NCBI GenBank assembly: GCA_963784895.1
Contig: CAWATM010000001.1
Location: 1-64,000, forward strand
Length of the DNA: 64,000 nt
Direction: 5' to 3'
Origin: Gaiellasilicea sp963784895
GTDB taxonomy: Bacteria; Actinomycetota; Thermoleophilia; Gaiellales; Gaiellaceae
In this document: positions 11,504-19,081 of the stretch, piece by piece
How the letters are laid out: each line of letters begins with the position of its first letter
How positions within the stretch are numbered: the stretch's first letter is position 1
Translations under genes and position numbers: made by a program
The notes under the pieces: model-generated
Databases searched by the model: none
What the model was told of the DNA's origin: nothing
What the model saw: the letters and a program-made list of their open reading frames with translations, nothing else

Positions 11504-11689
11504 ATGGCCAAGACGTCTCTCGTCGTCAAACAGAAGCGCGGCTCCAAGTTCAAGGTGCGCAACTACACGCGCTGCAACAAGTGCGGGCGCCCGCGTGCGG
11601 TGTTCAAGAAGTTCGGCCTCTGCCGGATCTGCCTGCGCGAGCTCGCGCACAACGGCTCCATCCCCGGCATGACGAAGAGCAGCTGGTAG
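11504..11689 (+). CDS. rpsN: 30S ribosomal protein S14, zinc-binding short form
   Basis: S14 is a 30S head protein. At 61 residues with CNKCG and CRICL (two CxxC pairs), this is the C+ zinc-containing form rather than the about 100-residue C- form that many actinobacteria express under zinc limitation. No second S14 is seen in the window. It sits between L5 and S8 as usual for the spc operon. Confidence 0.98.
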   Translation: MAKTSLVVKQKRGSKFKVRNYTRCNKCGRPRAVFKKFGLCRICLRELAHNGSIPGMTKSSW

Positions 11690-11699
11690 GAGAGAAGAG

Positions 11700-12101
11700 A
11701 TGCTGACCGACCCGATTGCAGACATGCTCACCCGGATCCGCAACGCCAACAAGGCGATGCACGACACCGCCGAGATGCCGACCTCCCGGATCAAGGAGGA
11801 GATCGCCCGCGTCCTCAAGGACGAGGGGTACATCAAGGACTTCCGTGTCGTCGAGGTCGAGGGCCAGCCGTTCTCGACGCTCGTCGTCGAGCTCAAGTTC
11901 GGCCGCAACCGGCAGCGGGTGATCACGGGCGTCAAGCGCGTCTCCCGCCCGGGCCGCCGCGTCTACGCGCGCAAGGACCGCCTGCCGCGCGTCCTCGGCG
12001 GGCTCGGCACCGCGATCCTGTCCACCTCGACCGGCTTGATCACGAGCCGCCAGGCTGCCGAGAAGGGCATCGGCGGCGAAGTGATCGCCTTCGTCTGGTA
12101 A
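11700..12101 (+). CDS. rpsH: 30S ribosomal protein S8
   Basis: S8 binds the central domain of 16S rRNA and is the spc-operon autoregulator in enteric bacteria. The 133-residue product begins MLTDPIADMLTRIRNANKA and ends with the conserved STSTGLITSRQAAEKGIGGEVIAFVW. A purine-rich AGGAGAGAAG lies just before the ATG. Length is standard. Confidence 0.98.
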   Translation: MLTDPIADMLTRIRNANKAMHDTAEMPTSRIKEEIARVLKDEGYIKDFRVVEVEGQPFSTLVVELKFGRNRQRVITGVKRVSRPGRRVYARKDRLPRVLGGLGTAILSTSTGLITSRQAAEKGIGGEVIAFVW

Positions 12102-12105
12102 CGCG

Positions 12106-12639
12106 ATGAGCAGAATCGGCAAGCGACCCATCGAGCTCCCCACGTCGGTCAACGTGGCGATCTCGCCTGGCCGCATCCAGGTGAACGGGCCGCTCGGCGA
12201 GCTCTCGCAGGTTCTGCCGCAGCGGATGAAGATCGAGCAGGCCGACGGCGAGCTCCTCGTCACGCGGCCGACCGAGCGCGGCGAGGACCGTGCGCTGCAC
12301 GGGCTGACGCGGACGTTGATCGCGAACATGGTCGAGGGTGTCACGAAGGGCTTCGAGAAGCACCTCGAGATCCAGGGCGTCGGCTACCGCGCCTCGCTGC
12401 GCGGCAGCGACCTCGAGCTCAACGTCGGCTACTCGCACTCGGTCGTGATCAAGCCGCGCCCCGGGATCACCTTCGAGGTACCCGCGCCGACGCAGGTGAT
12501 CGTCAAGGGGACCGACAAGCAGCAGGTGGGCCAGACGGCCGCAGAGGTGCGCCAGGTTCGCCCGCCCGAGCCCTACAAGGGCAAGGGAATCCGCTATCAG
12601 GACGAGTACGTCCGTAGGAAGGTTGGGAAGCGCGCATGA
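12106..12639 (+). CDS. rplF: 50S ribosomal protein L6
   Basis: L6 lies near the factor-binding site of the 50S. The 177-residue product starts MSRIGKRPIELP and contains two homologous domains and the C-terminal RPPEPYKGKGIRY motif typical of L6. Unlike the tightly packed genes before it, rplF is followed by a 67-base spacer carrying the first of two duplicated hairpin elements. Confidence 0.98.
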   Translation: MSRIGKRPIELPTSVNVAISPGRIQVNGPLGELSQVLPQRMKIEQADGELLVTRPTERGEDRALHGLTRTLIANMVEGVTKGFEKHLEIQGVGYRASLRGSDLELNVGYSHSVVIKPRPGITFEVPAPTQVIVKGTDKQQVGQTAAEVRQVRPPEPYKGKGIRYQDEYVRRKVGKRA

Positions 12640-12696
12640 GTTGCGTAGGCTCGACGGAGCAACTCCCAGGAGCGGAGGCACCGGCTTTGCCGGTGC
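12638..12696 (+). repeat. Two-hairpin spacer element, copy A (rplF-rplR)
   Basis: Stem 1 pairs GAGTTGC (12638-12644) with GCAACTC (12659-12665) around a 14-nt loop GTAGGCTCGACGGA. Stem 2 pairs GCACCGGC (12678-12685) with GCCGGTGC (12689-12696) around TTT. The same architecture recurs after rplR with 13 of 14 loop-1 bases identical but different stem bases that still pair. The element ends just before the rplR GGAG ribosome binding site, so an RNA role in rplR translation is an inference. Confidence 0.75.
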
Positions 12697-12706
12697 TGGA
12701 GCGGGT

Positions 12707-13063
12707 ATGAGTACGCTCACCACCCGCCAGGCGCGCGAGCGCCGGCACCGGCGGATCCGGGGCAAGGTCGCCGGCACGGCCGAGCGGCCGCGCCTCGCGG
12801 TTTTCCGCTCGAACAAGGGCATCTTCGCCCAGCTGATCGACGACGAGAGCGGCCGCACGCTTGCCGGCGCGAGTTGGCTCGGCCTCGCGAAGTCGTTCAA
12901 GGGCAATCGGATCGAGCAGGCCGAGGCGGTCGGCAAGGCAGTCGCCGACGCCGCCAAGAAGGCCGGGATCGAGACCGTCGTGTTCGACCGCGGCGGCTAC
13001 CTGTACCACGGACGCGTCAAGGCGCTCGCCGAAGGCGCGCGTGAGGGAGGACTGAAGTTTTGA
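12707..13063 (+). CDS. rplR: 50S ribosomal protein L18
   Basis: L18 binds 5S rRNA and links it to the 50S. The 118-residue product starts at the ATG of GGGTATGAG (MSTLTTRQARERRHRRIRGK) and contains RPRLAVFRSNKGIFAQLIDD and the C-terminal FDRGGYLYHGRVKALAEGAREGG-type motif. It is flanked on both sides by nearly identical two-hairpin spacers, which sets it apart from every other gene in this operon. Confidence 0.97.
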   Translation: MSTLTTRQARERRHRRIRGKVAGTAERPRLAVFRSNKGIFAQLIDDESGRTLAGASWLGLAKSFKGNRIEQAEAVGKAVADAAKKAGIETVVFDRGGYLYHGRVKALAEGAREGGLKF

Positions 13064-13066
13064 GCA

Positions 13067-13119
13067 TCTGCGTAGGCTTGACGGAGCAGAGTGACGCGGA
13101 GGCGCCGGCTTTGCCGGCG
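13067..13119 (+). repeat. Two-hairpin spacer element, copy B (rplR-rpsE)
   Basis: Stem 1 pairs TCTGC (13067-13071) with GCAGA (13086-13090) around GTAGGCTTGACGGA. Stem 2 pairs CGCCGGC (13103-13109) with GCCGGCG (13113-13119) around TTT. Compared with copy A, the outer pairs of stem 1 and one pair of stem 2 (A-T versus G-C) change on both arms, which preserves pairing. Copy B ends a few bases before the rpsE ribosome binding site. Confidence 0.75.
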
Positions 13120-13127
13120 GCGGAGCT

Positions 13128-13745
13128 ATGAGCACAGTCGAGCGTGAAGTGATCGCCCGCGAGGAGGTTCGCGAGCTCAAGGAGCGCGTGATCGAGATCA
13201 ACCGCGTCGCCAAGGTCGTCAAGGGCGGCCGGCGCTTCTCGTTCACGGCGCTGGTCGTGATCGGCGACGAGGTCGACCGCGTCGGCGTCGGCTACGGCAA
13301 GGCGCGCGAGGTCCCACTGGCGATCTCGAAGGCCGTCGACGACGCGAAGAAGAACCTCTTCACCGTCCCCAAGCACGGGACGACCGTGACGCACGAGATC
13401 CTCGGTGTCTTCGGCGCCGCACGCGTCTTCATCAGGCCGGCCTCGGAGGGGACAGGCGTCATCGCCGGCGGCGGTGTGCGCGCGGTGCTCGAGCTCGCCG
13501 GGATCCGCGACGTGCTCGCGAAGAGCCTCGGCACGACGAATCCGATCAACATGGCCAAGGCGACCGTCCAGGGTCTGCAGAACCTGCGCCGCCCCGAGGA
13601 CGTCGCCAAGATGCGCGGCAAGACGATCACCGAGGTGCTGCCCTACCGCGCGCCGGCCAAGGAGGTCGTCGCCGAGGAGACGCCTGCCGTTCCCGCACCC
13701 GAGACCGTCGAGGCGACGACCGAGGTCGAGGAGACCGCGTCGTGA
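13128..13745 (+). CDS. rpsE: 30S ribosomal protein S5
   Basis: S5 affects decoding accuracy and mRNA entry. The 205-residue product contains the N-terminal double-stranded RNA-binding fold (VVKGGRRFSFTALVVIGD) and the GTGVIAGGGVRAVLE loop. The last about 35 residues form an Ala/Pro/Glu/Thr-rich acidic tail that ordinary S5 lacks. The stop overlaps the rpmD GTG by 4 bases. Confidence 0.97.
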   Translation: MSTVEREVIAREEVRELKERVIEINRVAKVVKGGRRFSFTALVVIGDEVDRVGVGYGKAREVPLAISKAVDDAKKNLFTVPKHGTTVTHEILGVFGAARVFIRPASEGTGVIAGGGVRAVLELAGIRDVLAKSLGTTNPINMAKATVQGLQNLRRPEDVAKMRGKTITEVLPYRAPAKEVVAEETPAVPAPETVEATTEVEETAS

Positions 13746-13912
13746 AGCTGACGCAGGTGAAGAGCGCGATCGGCCAGAATCCCGCCAACCGGGGCACGCT
13801 CCGCTCGCTCGGACTCGGCCGGATCGGCCAGACGAACGAGCTCAAGGACTCGCCGGAGCTCCAGGGTAAGCTGAGAAAGGTCGCCCACCTGGTCCGGGTG
13901 GAGGGCAACTGA
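13742..13912 (+). CDS. rpmD: 50S ribosomal protein L30
   Basis: This short gene encodes 56 residues from a GTG overlapping the rpsE stop: VKLTQVKSAIGQNPANRGTL followed by RSLGLGRIGQTNELKD and ending HLVRVEGN. The SLGLGRI segment and the LVRVE end are diagnostic of bacterial L30. Its stop shares a base with the rplO ATG (TGATG). Confidence 0.96.
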   Translation: MKLTQVKSAIGQNPANRGTLRSLGLGRIGQTNELKDSPELQGKLRKVAHLVRVEGN

Positions 13913-14508
13913 TGGCCGACGAACTGAACCTCTCGACACTCAAGCCTGCCCAGTCGCGCAAGGATCGCAAGCGCGTCGGCCGGGGCTTGGGCTCGGGCAA
14001 GGGGCGCTACTCGGGCCGCGGGATCAAAGGCCAGAAGTCGCGCTCCGGCTCGAAGAAGATGCCGGCCGGCTTCGAAGGCGGCCAGATGCCGATCGACATG
14101 CGGGCGCCGAAGCTGCGCGGGAACACGTCGGCCGATGCGATGCCGATCGGGCCGTTCCGGACCTACTCGCAGCCGATCAACCTGCGCGACCTCGACCGCG
14201 TCTTCGAGGACGGCGCCACCGTCAACGTCGAGGCGCTCGTCGAGAAGGGCCTGCTCAAGAACACGAGGGCTGACGTCAAGATCCTCGGCACCGGCGAGTT
14301 GACGAAGAAGCTGTCGGTCACGGCGCATGCCTTCTCGGCCGCCGCGCGCGAGAAGATCACGGCGGCCGGCGGCAGCGCGACCGCGCTCAAGGAGCCGAAG
14401 GACCCGCGCAAGAAGAAGAGCAAGGCGAAGCCGAAGCCGGCAGCCGCGGAGGAGCCCCAGGCCACCGAGACCGAGGCTGAGGCCGAGGCTCCCACCGAGG
14501 AGAGCTAG
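13912..14508 (+). CDS. rplO: 50S ribosomal protein L15 with Ala/Glu-rich C-terminal tail
   Basis: L15 is a late-assembly 50S protein. Residues 1-150 read as L15 (KDRKRVGRGLGSGKGRYSGRGIKGQ near residue 18 in two segments, then FEGGQMPIDMRAPKLRG). The 198-residue product is longer than the usual about 150 because of a C-terminal tail: a Lys-rich stretch (DPRKKKSKAKPKP) then an acidic Ala/Glu/Thr-rich end. It overlaps rpmD by one base and is followed by secY after 3 bases. Confidence 0.97.
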   Translation: MADELNLSTLKPAQSRKDRKRVGRGLGSGKGRYSGRGIKGQKSRSGSKKMPAGFEGGQMPIDMRAPKLRGNTSADAMPIGPFRTYSQPINLRDLDRVFEDGATVNVEALVEKGLLKNTRADVKILGTGELTKKLSVTAHAFSAAAREKITAAGGSATALKEPKDPRKKKSKAKPKPAAAEEPQATETEAEAEAPTEES

Positions 14509-14511
14509 CGC

Positions 14512-15765
14512 GTGTTCAGCTGGCTCGCCAACGCGTGGCGCGTTCCGGAGCTTCGGCACCGCCTCCTCTTCACGGCGATGATCCTGGCGATCTACCGCCT
14601 CGGCTCCTGGGTGCCGGCGCCGGGCGTCGACTCCGAGACGATCAAGAGCTACTTCGAGGGACAGGGCGGAACGATCCTCGGCCTGCTCAACCTCTTCTCG
14701 GGCGGCGCGCTCTCGCAGTTCTCGATCTTCGCGCTCGGGATCATGCCGTACATCACCGCGTCGATCATCCTCCAGCTGATGACCGTGGTGATCCCGAAGC
14801 TCGCCGAGCTGCAGAAGGAGGGCGAGTCGGGCTACGCGAAGATCAACCAGTACACGCGCTATCTCACCGTCGTGCTCGCCGCGGCGCAGGCGACCGGCTA
14901 TGCGTTCCTCTTCAAGCGCCAGGGCGCGCTCGACGCAGACGCCGGCCGGCTGACGCTGATCATCCTGTCGATCACCGTCGGCTGCGTGCTCCTGATGTGG
15001 ATGGGCGAGCTGATCACCAAGCGCGGGATCGGGAACGGGATCTCGTTGCTGATCTTCGCCTCGATCCTCGTCGGCGCCCCGATCGGGATCGCGGCCTGGT
15101 GGAACGGCGGGCCGATGGAGAAGCTCTTCTTCCCGCTGATCGCGCTCTCGATCATCGCCGCGATCGTCTTCATCCAGGAAGGCCAGCGCCGGATCCCGAT
15201 CCAGTACGCGAAGCGGATGGTCGGCCGCCGCATGACCGCGGGCGGCTCGACCTACATGCCCCTGCGCGTCAACATGGCCGGCGTCATCCCCGTCATCTTC
15301 GCCGCAGCCGTGATGGCATTCCCGCCGACGCTCGGCCAGTACTTCCCGCAGACGCAGGACTTCGTCAACAAGTACTTCCTGCCGACGAACGTGCCCTACA
15401 TGCTCTTGCAGGGGTTCCTGATCGTGATCTTCACGTACTTCTACACGGCGGTGCAGTTCAACCCCGTCGATCAGGCCGACAACCTGCGCCGCTACGGCGG
15501 CTACATCCCCGGCATCCGCCCGGGGCCGCCGACCGCGCAGTATCTCGACCGCGTGCTGACGCGTCTGACGCTGCCGGGAGCGATCTACCTCGCCCTCGTC
15601 GCGACTCTGCCGACGCTCTTCATCCGCTACGGCGGTTTCTCGCAGGCGACGGCGGGCGCGCTCGGCGGCACGTCGGTGCTGATCGCAGTCGGTGTCGCGC
15701 TCGACACGATGAGGCAGATGGAGTCGCAGATGATGATGCGCTCCTACGAAGGCTTCCTCAAATAG
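14512..15765 (+). CDS. secY: protein translocase subunit SecY
   Basis: SecY is the channel subunit of the SecYEG translocon in the cytoplasmic membrane. The 417-residue product starts at GTG (MFSWLANAWRVPELRHRLLF) and has about ten hydrophobic segments, the plug-proximal GGALSQFSIFALGIMPYITA region and the cytoplasmic loop around RRYGGYIPGIRPG that contacts SecA and ribosomes. Length and order after rplO are typical. The stop shares a base with the adk GTG. Confidence 0.98.
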   Translation: MFSWLANAWRVPELRHRLLFTAMILAIYRLGSWVPAPGVDSETIKSYFEGQGGTILGLLNLFSGGALSQFSIFALGIMPYITASIILQLMTVVIPKLAELQKEGESGYAKINQYTRYLTVVLAAAQATGYAFLFKRQGALDADAGRLTLIILSITVGCVLLMWMGELITKRGIGNGISLLIFASILVGAPIGIAAWWNGGPMEKLFFPLIALSIIAAIVFIQEGQRRIPIQYAKRMVGRRMTAGGSTYMPLRVNMAGVIPVIFAAAVMAFPPTLGQYFPQTQDFVNKYFLPTNVPYMLLQGFLIVIFTYFYTAVQFNPVDQADNLRRYGGYIPGIRPGPPTAQYLDRVLTRLTLPGAIYLALVATLPTLFIRYGGFSQATAGALGGTSVLIAVGVALDTMRQMESQMMMRSYEGFLK

Positions 15766-16337
15766 TGAACGTGCTGGTGCTCGGCCCGCAGGGGTCGGGG
15801 AAGGGAACGCAGGCGAAGCGCATCTCGTTCGAGCACGAGATCCCGCACGTCTCGACCGGCGACATGTTCCGCGCGCTCGACGACGAGACGCCGCTCGGCC
15901 GCGAGATCAACGCGATCATGGAGCGCGGCGACCTCGTTCCCGACGAGATCACGATTCGGATGATCCGTGAACGGCTGGCCGACGACGACGCCCGCGACGG
16001 CTTCATCCTCGACGGCTTCCCCCGCAACCTCACCCAGGCCGAGGCGCTCGACGAGATGCTGCACGAGATCGGCCGCACGCTCGACGTGATCTTCTTCTTC
16101 GACCTCGACGACGCGACGGCGAAGGTGCGGGCGCTCGGCCGCGCGCACGAGGAGGGGCGGACGGACGACACGCCCGAGACGATCGCCCACCGCCTCGCGA
16201 TCTACCACGCGCAGACCGAGCCGGTGGTGGAGTACTACCGCACGACCGGCAAGCTCGTCCCGCTGCACGCGGGCAGGACCGTCGAGGACGTGTCCGCAGA
16301 GGTCGAGGACGCTTTGGCTACCGTGGTCGCGAGATGA
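15765..16337 (+). CDS. adk: adenylate kinase
   Basis: Adenylate kinase catalyses ATP + AMP = 2 ADP. The 190-residue product from a GTG overlapping secY starts VNVLVLGPQGSGKGTQ, the P-loop, followed by the AMP site (STGDMFR) and DGFPRNLTQAEALD. The lid is the short form with no cysteines, so no zinc lid is predicted. The start is fixed by the P-loop being at the N terminus. The stop overlaps the map ATG by 4 bases. Confidence 0.97.
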   Translation: MNVLVLGPQGSGKGTQAKRISFEHEIPHVSTGDMFRALDDETPLGREINAIMERGDLVPDEITIRMIRERLADDDARDGFILDGFPRNLTQAEALDEMLHEIGRTLDVIFFFDLDDATAKVRALGRAHEEGRTDDTPETIAHRLAIYHAQTEPVVEYYRTTGKLVPLHAGRTVEDVSAEVEDALATVVAR

Positions 16338-17110
16338 TCATCCGCAAGTCGGCCCAGGAGATCGCGAAGATGGCCGCGGCGGGGCGCGTCGTCGCCGAGA
16401 CGATCGCGCACGTCGGCGAGCAGCTCGACCCGGGGATCACGACGGGCGAGCTCGACCGGATCGCCGACGAGCACATCCGCTCGCTCGGCGGCATCCCGAC
16501 CTCGCAGGACTACCGCGGCTACCCGAAGGCGATCTGCATCTCGCCGAACGACATGGTCGTGCACGGGATCCCGGGCGCGTACGAGGTTGCCGACGGCGAC
16601 CTGATCACGATCGACGTCGGCGTCACGCTCGACGGCTACATCGCCGACAGCGCCTTCACGTTCCCGGTCGGGGACGTGACCGAGCAGGCGCAGAGGCTGC
16701 TCGACGCCGGCCGCGACGCGCTCGCCGCCGGCATCGCCCAGGCCCGGCCCGGCAACCGCGTCGGCGACATCTCCGCCGCCGTCCAGCAGCACGTCGAGGG
16801 CGCCGGCTTCTCGGTCGTGCGCAGCCTCGTCGGCCACGGCGTCGGCCGCTCCTACCACGAGGACCCGCACATCCCGAACTTCGGCCAGCCCGGCCGGGGC
16901 CCGCTCCTCGGCGAGGGGATGACGCTCGCGATCGAGCCGATGATCACCGCCGGCCGCCCCGAGGTCTACGTCCACGACGACGACTGGTCGATCTCGACCG
17001 AGGACGGCTCGCTCGCCGCCCACTTCGAGCACACCGTCGCGATCACCGCCGCGGGGCCGCAGATCCTGACGGAAAGCCGCGTTCCACTCGGATCGATGGC
17101 GCGTGGCTGA
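16334..17110 (+). CDS. map: type I methionine aminopeptidase
   Basis: This enzyme removes the initiator Met from nascent proteins using a dinuclear metal site. The 258-residue product shows the metal ligands in order: Asp in TIDVGV, Asp in YIADSAF, His in VGHGVGRSYHED, Glu in LAIEPMI and Glu in FEHTVAI, plus the substrate His in MVVHGIPG. It overlaps adk by 4 bases, the usual secY-adk-map order, and is followed by a 202-base gap before infA. Confidence 0.97.
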   Translation: MIIRKSAQEIAKMAAAGRVVAETIAHVGEQLDPGITTGELDRIADEHIRSLGGIPTSQDYRGYPKAICISPNDMVVHGIPGAYEVADGDLITIDVGVTLDGYIADSAFTFPVGDVTEQAQRLLDAGRDALAAGIAQARPGNRVGDISAAVQQHVEGAGFSVVRSLVGHGVGRSYHEDPHIPNFGQPGRGPLLGEGMTLAIEPMITAGRPEVYVHDDDWSISTEDGSLAAHFEHTVAITAAGPQILTESRVPLGSMARG

Positions 17111-17312
17111 GCGTGCCTGGCCGGACGGGATCGGCCGCTAGGACAGACCCGGAGAGGAACGTGCGCTCAGACGCTCGAGGCGGTGCGGGAGGCCGGCTCC
17201 GCCGGCCGGGAGGCGCCCCCGGCGAGCGATCCGAGTTTGCTACGATGAGCGGCCGCGCGGCGTAGCGCCGTGCTTTGCCGCGCGTCGAGAACTCACTCAC
17301 TCACAGAGGTCA
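17111..17312 (+). promoter_or_regulatory. map-infA spacer with extended -10 promoter and leader hairpin
   Basis: This is the longest gap in the ribosomal block. TGCTACGAT (17238-17246) matches an extended -10 (TGNTANNNT). Just downstream, CGCGCGGC (17254-17261) and GCCGCGCG (17277-17284) could form an 8-bp stem at the start of the infA leader. An internal promoter that lets infA through rplQ be expressed separately is inferred. A separate GGCCGGC-TCC-GCCGGCC palindrome lies near 17193. Confidence 0.45.
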
Positions 17313-17534
17313 ATGGCAGTCAAAGAAGAGAAGATCGAGGTCGAAGGCGAGGTCGTCGAGGCGCTCCCGAGCACGATGTTCAGGGTGCAGCTCGATGAAG
17401 GTCACGCCGTGCTGGCCACGATCTCCGGGAAGATGCGCAAGCACTACATCCGCATCGCACCGGGCGACCGCGTCAAGGTCGAGCTCTCTCCTTACGACCT
17501 CACCCGCGGCAGGATCACCTTCCGCAACCGCTAG
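17313..17534 (+). CDS. infA: translation initiation factor IF-1
   Basis: IF-1 occupies the ribosomal A site during initiation. The 73-residue OB-fold protein reads MAVKEEKIEVEGEVVEALPS and later SGKMRKHYIRIAPGDRVKVE and DLTRGRITFRNR, all family-typical. CAGAGG lies 6-11 bases upstream of the ATG. It opens the alpha-operon block and probably has its own promoter in the preceding spacer. Confidence 0.98.
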   Translation: MAVKEEKIEVEGEVVEALPSTMFRVQLDEGHAVLATISGKMRKHYIRIAPGDRVKVELSPYDLTRGRITFRNR

Positions 17535-17546
17535 CTAGGAGCCGTC

Positions 17547-17660
17547 TTGAAAGTCCGTCCTTCCGTGAAGCCCATGTGTGAGCGCTGCCGTGTGATCAAG
17601 CGGCACGGGCGCACCATGGTGATCTGCACGAATCCGCGCCACAAGCAAAGGCAGGGGTAG
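17547..17660 (+). CDS. rpmJ: 50S ribosomal protein L36
   Basis: A 37-residue ORF from TTG reads MKVRPSVKPMCERCRVIKRH and continues GRTMVICTNPRHKQRQG. The Cys pattern MCERC...C...H is the zinc-binding C+ form of L36. TAGGAG lies about 6-11 bases upstream, which supports the TTG. It sits between infA and rpsM as in most bacteria. Confidence 0.96.
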   Translation: MKVRPSVKPMCERCRVIKRHGRTMVICTNPRHKQRQG

Positions 17661-17664
17661 TCAC

Positions 17665-18039
17665 TTGGCACGAATCGCAGGCGTCAACCTTCCGAACCAG
17701 AAGCGTCTGGAGATCGGGTTGACCTACATCTACGGGATCGGCCAGACGACCGCGCAGAAGATCTGCAAGGTGCTCGAGCTCGACCCGAACGAGAAGGTGA
17801 AGGATCTCACCGACGACGAGGTCAACAAGATCCGCACCTACATCGACGGCGAGCTGCAGGTCGAGGGCGACCTGCGCCGCGAGCGCTCCCAGGCGATCAA
17901 GCGCCTCGGCGAGATCGGCTGCCTGCGCGGGATCCGCCATCGCCGCGGCCTCCCCGTGCACGGACAGCGGACGAAGACGAACGCGCGCACGCGCAAGGGC
18001 CCGAAGAAGACCGTCGGTCGCGGGAAGAAGGCGAAGTAG
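17665..18039 (+). CDS. rpsM: 30S ribosomal protein S13
   Basis: S13 is in the 30S head and contacts P-site tRNA and S19. The 124-residue product starts at TTG (MARIAGVNLPNQKRLEIGLT), and the C terminus holds the conserved RHRRGLPVHGQRTKTNARTR segment. GGCAGGGG precedes the start closely. rpsK begins directly after the stop with no gap. Confidence 0.97.
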   Translation: MARIAGVNLPNQKRLEIGLTYIYGIGQTTAQKICKVLELDPNEKVKDLTDDEVNKIRTYIDGELQVEGDLRRERSQAIKRLGEIGCLRGIRHRRGLPVHGQRTKTNARTRKGPKKTVGRGKKAK

Positions 18040-18444
18040 ATGGCCCCTCCTCGTAAGGCTGCGGCCCGTGGCCGCACGCGCCGCCGTGTCAAGAAGAACA
18101 TCGCCATCGGCCAGGCGCACATCAAGACGTCGTTCAACAACACGATCGTCGCTCTGACCGACAAGGACGGCAACGTGATCGCATGGGAGTCGGCCGGCTC
18201 CGCGGGCTTCAAGGGCTCGCGCAAGTCGACCCCGTTCGCCGCGCAGGTCACCGCCGACTCGTGTGCCCGCAAGGGGATGGAGCACGGCCTGCAGAAGGTC
18301 GAGGTCTTCGTCAAGGGCCCGGGCTCGGGCCGCGAGACGGCGATCCGCTCGCTCCAGGCCGCCGGCCTCGAGATCCTCGGCGTCCGCGACGTCACCCCGC
18401 AGGCCCACAACGGCGTTCGCCCCCGCAAGCGGAGGCGTGTCTGA
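18040..18444 (+). CDS. rpsK: 30S ribosomal protein S11
   Basis: S11 forms part of the 30S platform. The 134-residue protein has the basic N terminus (KAAARGRTRRRVKKNI), the AHIKTSFNNTIVALTD motif and the C-terminal TPQAHNGVRPRKRRRV, all family signatures. It starts immediately after the rpsM stop and overlaps rpsD by one base. Confidence 0.98.
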   Translation: MAPPRKAAARGRTRRRVKKNIAIGQAHIKTSFNNTIVALTDKDGNVIAWESAGSAGFKGSRKSTPFAAQVTADSCARKGMEHGLQKVEVFVKGPGSGRETAIRSLQAAGLEILGVRDVTPQAHNGVRPRKRRRV

Positions 18445-19064
18445 TGGCCCGCGATCTCGGAGCCAAGTGCCGCATCTGCCGTCGCGAGGGGATGAAGCTG
18501 TTCCTCAAGGGCGAGCGCTGCCTGACGGAGAAGTGCGCGATCGAGCGCCGCTCCTACCCGCCTGGAGAGCACGGCCGCGGCCGGATCAAGCAGAGCGAGT
18601 ACCTGTTGCAGCTGCGCGAGAAGCAGAAGGCGCGCCGCTACTACGGCCTGCTCGAGAAGCAGTTCCGCAACTACTACGAGAAGGCGACGCGCGGCACCGG
18701 CGCCCCGGGCGAGAACCTGCTCCGGATGCTGGAGACGCGGCTCGACAACGTCGTCTACCGGCTCGGGTTCGCGGGCTCGCGCGCGCAGGCGCGCCAGCTC
18801 GTCCGCCACGGCCACTTCCACGTCAACGGGCGCCGGGTGAACATCCCGAGCTTCGGCGTGCGCCCCAACGACGTGATCACGATGAAGGCCGGCAGCCCCG
18901 CCGAGCCGACCATCCGCGACGCGACCGACCTGACGGCCTCCGTCGCCCCCTGGCTCCAGGCAGACCACGAGGGCCTCACCGGCAAGGTGCTGAAGTGGCC
19001 CGAGCGGGCCGAGATCGACGCGCCCGTCCAGGAGTCTCTGATCGTCGAGCTCTACTCCAAGTAA
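18444..19064 (+). CDS. rpsD: 30S ribosomal protein S4
   Basis: S4 is a primary 16S-binding protein. The 206-residue product starts at the ATG overlapping rpsK (MARDLGAKCRICRREGMKLF) and includes the S4 RNA-binding domain (SRAQARQLVRHGHFHVNGRRV). Cysteines in CRIC, RCLTEKC are consistent with a zinc-binding N terminus. Its place in the alpha operon between S11 and RpoA is the ancestral arrangement. Confidence 0.97.
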   Translation: MARDLGAKCRICRREGMKLFLKGERCLTEKCAIERRSYPPGEHGRGRIKQSEYLLQLREKQKARRYYGLLEKQFRNYYEKATRGTGAPGENLLRMLETRLDNVVYRLGFAGSRAQARQLVRHGHFHVNGRRVNIPSFGVRPNDVITMKAGSPAEPTIRDATDLTASVAPWLQADHEGLTGKVLKWPERAEIDAPVQESLIVELYSK

Positions 19065-19081
19065 GGAAAGAAAGGATCGTC

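Noticed and set aside
17185..17225. Third copy of the rplR-flanking two-hairpin element before infA
   Set aside because: A GGCCGGC-TCC-GCCGGCC palindrome is there, but the conserved 14-nt loop sequence is absent, so it was not counted in the family.
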